Assembly (NCBI GenBank): GCA_017407705.1
Contig: JAFQWA010000012.1
Span: 1 to 53,699 of the forward strand
Direction: 5' to 3'
Length of the DNA stretch: 53,699 nt
Origin: Clostridia bacterium
Lineage (GTDB): Bacteria > Bacillota > Clostridia > Oscillospirales > Acutalibacteraceae
The notes below the pieces were generated by a model that worked only from the letters and a program-made list of their open reading frames with translations, had not been told where the DNA came from and did not search any database. The translations under genes were made by a program, and so were the position numbers. Of this stretch, positions 50,338 through 53,699 are shown one piece after another. Within the stretch, counting starts at the first letter, position 1, and each line of letters begins with the position of its first letter.

Positions 50338-52293
50338 TTATATCATATATTTTATCATTTGTAAAGTATCAAACAATTCTGGAAAATAATTTTTGAAGAT
50401 TGATTGTGCCTGATCACTATTACTTTGTGAACATTTTTTAGCGATAAACCAATCTAACCAATCCCCAACCCAGCCATCGGCTTTTGTTTCTATAATTGTC
50501 TGTTTTGTGTTGAAAATCGATTGTGAAACGAGGTTTTTATTACATAAATCTAGATATCCCAAAAAGAATAATCTTAATAATGCCGTCTTTTCTTTGACAT
50601 CAGAAATGTTTTTTATTTTCAATACGGTTTGTTGTTTTTTAGGAAATTTCTCTAAACAAAAATCTATGAACACGTCCACATTTTCCGGCGTAATTAATAA
50701 TCCTTCAATCGTAGTAGAATTAACCGAAACATTATTATAGGCACAAAGCTTTTTCGCAACGCTTATTAACCTTTGATAATGGATTACATCCACATAATTG
50801 CAACTGCTTTTATACGAGTAATCCTTATTAATCAACTGCTTAAATTCTGCTTGCAAAGATTTTTGCGTATCACGTTTTGGGGAAAAGTATCTCATTTTTT
50901 CTTTTTTAGCAATTTTTAAACTTTTTAGCGGGTTTAATTCCTCAGATGCAGTGCATGCTTTGTATACTCCCCCTGCTTTATTAAATTTTATAATTTTATC
51001 AATATCCAGTATTGTTACATAGGGGATACCAATGTTTATATACAATGGGCAAACATATTTAATTATCGCATTGTTACTATCATATGGATAGATATGAATT
51101 TTGCTTAAATACGGAAAAACTCTATGCAAACTCTTGTTTTTGAAAACCTGATATTCGCTTTCGCCTTCGACAAAAAGCAAATAATCGCTAAAATAACACG
51201 CTGTTTCTTTAGTAGTAATGATATGTCTCAAACTACGCAACCAATTAATATCCAATTTTTTTATTTGGGTATGTAGCTTTTTGAAAAACAATCGATATAT
51301 ATTTATATTTTGTTTGTTAACAATTAACTCCAAAACGATTTTGGGGGAATGCGTGTTTATCATAACAAAAACATTTTTGTTAATATTGGAACTAATAACG
51401 TCAATCAGTTCTTCAATTTTGGCCTCATGAAGTCCAATTTCCGGTTCATCAAGAAGGATCAAGGGACTTTTGCAACTTAAACTAGAAATATGACAAATAA
51501 TTGAAAATAGCAATTTGATATACAAAAAAGAGTTTGTTCCGTCCGAATAAAAGTCCAAGCTTTTACCATCGTTCAAAAAATCTTTACCTCCAAAGATTGT
51601 CATAAACATATATTTAAAGCGTTGTACGTTGTGATACTTGTCTAATGCAATCTGATTATCAGAGAAAAGTTTTTCAACGAAATTTTTCCCGTTTTCGTAT
51701 TTGTTATAAATTGACTTAAAAGCCGTGTCCAAAATATCAATGACTTCTTCATCTGAGACTTTAGGATAATCTGAAGCCAGATCATTAATAGTATCCCAAA
51801 TTTTATCCCAAGTAATTAAATCTAATTTTCGGGTGTTAATTATGTAAAGCGGAAATAGTTTAGCAATGATTTTTCTAACTTTTAAATTTTGATTCCAGGT
51901 TATCTTTCCATTCTTATCTTGCTTTAAAGTTAGTTTGATTTTGCTTACTCCGAGTTTTTTATACTTTAAGGAAAAAACGCAATCTTTTGACAGTGCTTTC
52001 AATTCCTCAAACAATTCTTCGTTGTATTTATTATTGATTTTGGGAACAAAGGCAGACAAATCAAATACAATTGATATTTCACAACTTGAATTATAAGGAT
52101 TTATTGAATCTACTACGTTATCAATATAAAGGTCATCTAAATTTAAGTAAAAATATTTTATTGCAGCAAAAACATTTGTCTTTCCCACACCGTTTTTTCC
52201 AAGAAAGCAAGATATGGAGTTTTCATCATTAAAATTCAACTCAATTCTCTCAATGGATTTAAAATTAGTAATTTTAATAGATTTAATACTCAT
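50338..52293 (-). CDS. OLD-like ATPase-TOPRIM nuclease, retron effector
   Basis: A 651-residue protein. The N-terminal ABC/SMC-type ATPase has Walker A GKNGVGKT (32-39), a signature-like YSDGTNSF, Walker B LILLDEPEIGLH (D282, E283) and switch His in INTHSPKI. The C-terminal TOPRIM domain has E376 in LLFVEGESE and D430-I-D432 in VTILDIDK, the acidic set for metal-dependent DNA cleavage. OLD-family proteins of this layout are the effectors of Eco8-like retrons. Here it precedes the RNA and RT on one strand, very AT-rich. The RNA is likely to hold it inactive until phage infection (inferred). Confidence 0.88.
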   Translation of the reverse strand: MSIKSIKITNFKSIERIELNFNDENSISCFLGKNGVGKTNVFAAIKYFYLNLDDLYIDNVVDSINPYNSSCEISIVFDLSAFVPKINNKYNEELFEELKALSKDCVFSLKYKKLGVSKIKLTLKQDKNGKITWNQNLKVRKIIAKLFPLYIINTRKLDLITWDKIWDTINDLASDYPKVSDEEVIDILDTAFKSIYNKYENGKNFVEKLFSDNQIALDKYHNVQRFKYMFMTIFGGKDFLNDGKSLDFYSDGTNSFLYIKLLFSIICHISSLSCKSPLILLDEPEIGLHEAKIEELIDVISSNINKNVFVMINTHSPKIVLELIVNKQNINIYRLFFKKLHTQIKKLDINWLRSLRHIITTKETACYFSDYLLFVEGESEYQVFKNKSLHRVFPYLSKIHIYPYDSNNAIIKYVCPLYINIGIPYVTILDIDKIIKFNKAGGVYKACTASEELNPLKSLKIAKKEKMRYFSPKRDTQKSLQAEFKQLINKDYSYKSSCNYVDVIHYQRLISVAKKLCAYNNVSVNSTTIEGLLITPENVDVFIDFCLEKFPKKQQTVLKIKNISDVKEKTALLRLFFLGYLDLCNKNLVSQSIFNTKQTIIETKADGWVGDWLDWFIAKKCSQSNSDQAQSIFKNYFPELFDTLQMIKYMI

Positions 52294-52442
52294 AATTCTG
52301 CACCCAAACTTTTCTTATAAAATTTCACGCCAATATCTTCTTTATATTTGAAGCATGCTTGTGATGTTATTTTTTTAAAAAACTTTCAATTGATTGTGCA
52401 ATTATAGCTTATCTTTAATAACTACATTCTTTGCACTTACAT
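52294..52442. other. Gap between antitoxin and ATPase genes
   Basis: 149 nt, AT-rich, with stop codons in all minus-strand frames. The AbiEii toxin gene expected after such an antitoxin is not here. A possible decayed start may remain, but I cannot show it. Confidence 0.5.
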
Positions 52443-53144
52443 TCAATAGCGTACAGTTTCAAACAGCTCATCCATTTTGGGATGTTTATACTCAGACAAA
52501 GTCGATAGATATTCATCGAGATTATTCTCGACTTGATAATAGTTCAAGATTTCTCGCATAAATGATATCGTAGATTTTTTATAATTCTTTATCGAAATAA
52601 CCTCTCTGAACGCCTTGGCGTCAAAAGAACTTGCCAATTGTTCTGTATAGACAAGAAATGCAGAATAGTTGATGTCCTGTATTGTGCTAAAGTTTTGCAA
52701 GACTTCCAATCCGTGAACCATGCTTGTAATCTCTTTTGAGAATTCCAATGGCACCTGATGAACAACAACGTTTCGAATAGACTTTGTCAATCCTTCAACT
52801 GCAGATGACATGACGGTTATCGTTTTTGAAATCTGCGTTGTTAAATTCAAAGCGTTATACAGTGAATATCCAACTACCGTTCCTGTTTCATTCTCGGTAA
52901 AAGCCGATATGATTTCTTTCTCCGACGGCGGAACAATTCCGTACTTGCTCACCTTGGGCAAGTGATACGTGCCTTTTGCTATTTTTACAAGTTCTCCCGA
53001 TTCACACATTCTTTGAAGTGTTTTGTAATATGCTGCCTCTCCGATCTGTCCAGACAGCTTCTCTCTATAAAGTTTACTGGCAACGATCAATTCGTTTTCT
53101 TTAAACTCGGCAAGAGCGTTCTTTACAACCGGATTACTTTTCAT
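52443..53144 (-). CDS. AbiEi/DUF6088-like antitoxin and transcriptional regulator
   Basis: A 233-residue protein with an N-terminal winged-helix region (LIVASKLYREKLSGQIGEAA then YYKTLQRMCESGELVKIAKG, about residues 18-60). The C-terminal domain is of the AbiEi/DUF6088 type (GTVVGYSLYNALNLTTQ...). Such proteins repress their own promoter and counter AbiEii nucleotidyltransferase toxins. No toxin is found; the next gene on the strand is the retron ATPase. A near-perfect AAAGGAGGTG site precedes the ATG. The consensus promoter at 53182-53210 overlaps a clear operator. Stop is TGA. Confidence 0.82.
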   Translation of the reverse strand: MKSNPVVKNALAEFKENELIVASKLYREKLSGQIGEAAYYKTLQRMCESGELVKIAKGTYHLPKVSKYGIVPPSEKEIISAFTENETGTVVGYSLYNALNLTTQISKTITVMSSAVEGLTKSIRNVVVHQVPLEFSKEITSMVHGLEVLQNFSTIQDINYSAFLVYTEQLASSFDAKAFREVISIKNYKKSTISFMREILNYYQVENNLDEYLSTLSEYKHPKMDELFETVRY

Positions 53145-53181
53145 TTATTCTGCACCTCCTTTACACAGTTTCTCTGCTACT

Positions 53182-53235
53182 ATTATACTCACAGAATTGC
53201 AAATTGTCAAGTAAATTCGAATTTTGCTTGACAAT
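53182..53235 (-). promoter_or_regulatory. Consensus promoter and palindromic operator of the antitoxin gene
   Basis: On the minus strand TTGACA (53210-53205), 17-nt spacer, TATAAT (53187-53182): perfect consensus. The -35 box lies in an inverted repeat with 9-nt arms, ATTGTCAAG at 53203-53211 and CTTGACAAT at 53227-53235, and TTCGAA near the centre. Binding there would block polymerase, fitting AbiEi-type self-repression. Confidence 0.8.
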
Positions 53236-53276
53236 AGTTAGTTCGTTTATTTTTAGGATGCTCAAAAATTAAAATA

Positions 53277-53325
53277 ATGACACTACGGTGCACTCTTGCG
53301 GATCAAGAGTGCACCGTAGTGTCAT
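53277..53325 (-). terminator. Long hairpin at the end of the integrase-like gene
   Basis: A 22-bp perfect stem (arms 53277-53298 and 53304-53325) with a 5-nt loop. On the minus strand it is followed by TATTTTAATTTTT. The stop codon TGA of the upstream gene lies within the first arm. It can serve as a terminator; its length is unusual. Confidence 0.75.
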
Positions 53326-53699
53326 TCTGCTTCGTTCTTGAGTCGCTCTTTCTCTTCTGCAATCTCCGCTTTGACTCTTTCGATCATTTCGACGAGTTTG
53401 CTTTCGCATTGCTCTTTTGTCTCAGCATAGACGTTGAATTTCTTACGCTTGCCGTTCGGCAGTCTTGGGAAGAAGCTGCCTTCCCAGAGGTTGTCGTTTA
53501 TCTGATACAGGCATCCCGTGCCGCTTTTGCGTATTTTTCTCGGTGTCGGCTCGGGATGCGGCTCTGTGGGCGCACACAGGGCGTTTACGGGCGGTTTTGC
53601 CGTCCCCTCGGGCGTTTGCTCTACCGCAGGCATCTGCGCGTTTGTACCGCCGATTTTTCGGTCGATGCTCACCCCCGCCTGCATCTGCATCGTGTCGGT
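53322..53699 (-). CDS. C-terminal part of a mobile-element protein, integrase/recombinase-like (partial)
   Basis: The frame is open to the window edge (upstream codons T-D-T precede the first Met at 53690), so the 5' end is missing and this is a C-terminal fragment of a longer protein, or an N-terminally extended one. A Pro/Thr-rich region (about 40 residues) is followed by GTGCLYQINDNLWEGSFFPR and LPNGKRKKFNVYAETKEQCE, then a charged helix. This resembles the arm/AP2-like DNA-binding domain of tyrosine integrases (GxxYxxxxxxWxGxxxxxxPxGKRK). It is less AT-rich than the retron genes. Identity of the full protein is unclear. Confidence 0.5.
   Translation of the reverse strand, partial: TDTMQMQAGVSIDRKIGGTNAQMPAVEQTPEGTAKPPVNALCAPTEPHPEPTPRKIRKSGTGCLYQINDNLWEGSFFPRLPNGKRKKFNVYAETKEQCESKLVEMIERVKAEIAEEKERLKNEAE

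Noticed and set aside
52294..52442. Decayed AbiEii toxin gene
   Set aside because: Only very short, stop-broken stretches remain, and the resemblance is too weak to claim.

Overview
The window looks like chromosome of an anaerobic, gut-type Clostridia (Firmicutes, most likely the Oscillospiraceae/Ruminococcaceae region). Support: strong AGGAGG-type ribosome sites, sigma-A promoters, T-box, cobalamin and THF riboswitches, glycyl radical enzymes, ECF transporter S-components, a single-chain GlyRS, type I dockerins and Thr-rich lipoprotein linkers. No taxon-specific marker was searched, so this is inference. TGA is a normal stop in several genes (for example 21490-21492 and 28684-28686).

Layout. 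1-2.5 kb: a run of mini-palindromes, a P-loop protein, a membrane protein and a DegV protein. 2.6-8.5 kb: an AraC-type regulator divergent from a complete intracellular hexuronate route (uxaC-uxuA-uxuB-eda-kdgK), with a pair of 21-bp-phased direct repeats in the shared promoter. 8.6-10.5 kb: an anchored 5'-nucleotidase. 10.7-12.0 kb: a cobalamin riboswitch controlling a DUF4430 lipoprotein and an ECF S-component. 12.1-14.3 kb: a glycyl radical enzyme of unknown substrate with no activase gene nearby. 14.5-25.7 kb: a LysR regulator, glyS carrying an in-frame TGA at a conserved Gly position, a tandem-TIR protein, rsmA/hypothetical/rsmE, a dCMP deaminase, pflB-pflA and two small hypothetical genes. 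26.3-30.7 kb: T-box, ilvB-ilvN, a HhH-GPD DNA glycosylase and mnmE. 30.9-31.7 kb: a second DegV.

32.0-44.1 kb is the most striking metabolic region: eleven consecutive GH16 beta-glucanase paralogs on one strand. They come in three export forms: six lipoproteins with Thr-rich stalks, two secreted proteins with a dockerin placed in front of the catalytic domain, and three catalytic domains with no visible signal peptide. All eleven keep the E-x-D-x-x-E active site. Sequence tracts shared between non-adjacent copies suggest duplication with gene conversion. The array is followed by a THF-riboswitch folT gene and a cassette of a Cthe_2159-type beta-helix carbohydrate-binding lipoprotein, a DUF4956 membrane protein and a VTC-domain protein.

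48.6-53.7 kb is an AT-rich accessory island bounded by a truncated and an intact tRNA-Pro(TGG). It holds a probable complete retron on the minus strand: an OLD-like ATPase-TOPRIM effector, a 192-nt putative msr-msd RNA flanked by 8-bp a1/a2 inverted repeats, a 24-nt palindromic terminator, and a retron-type reverse transcriptase. Upstream are an AbiEi/DUF6088-like antitoxin with no visible toxin partner, and the C-terminal part of an integrase-like protein that runs off the window.
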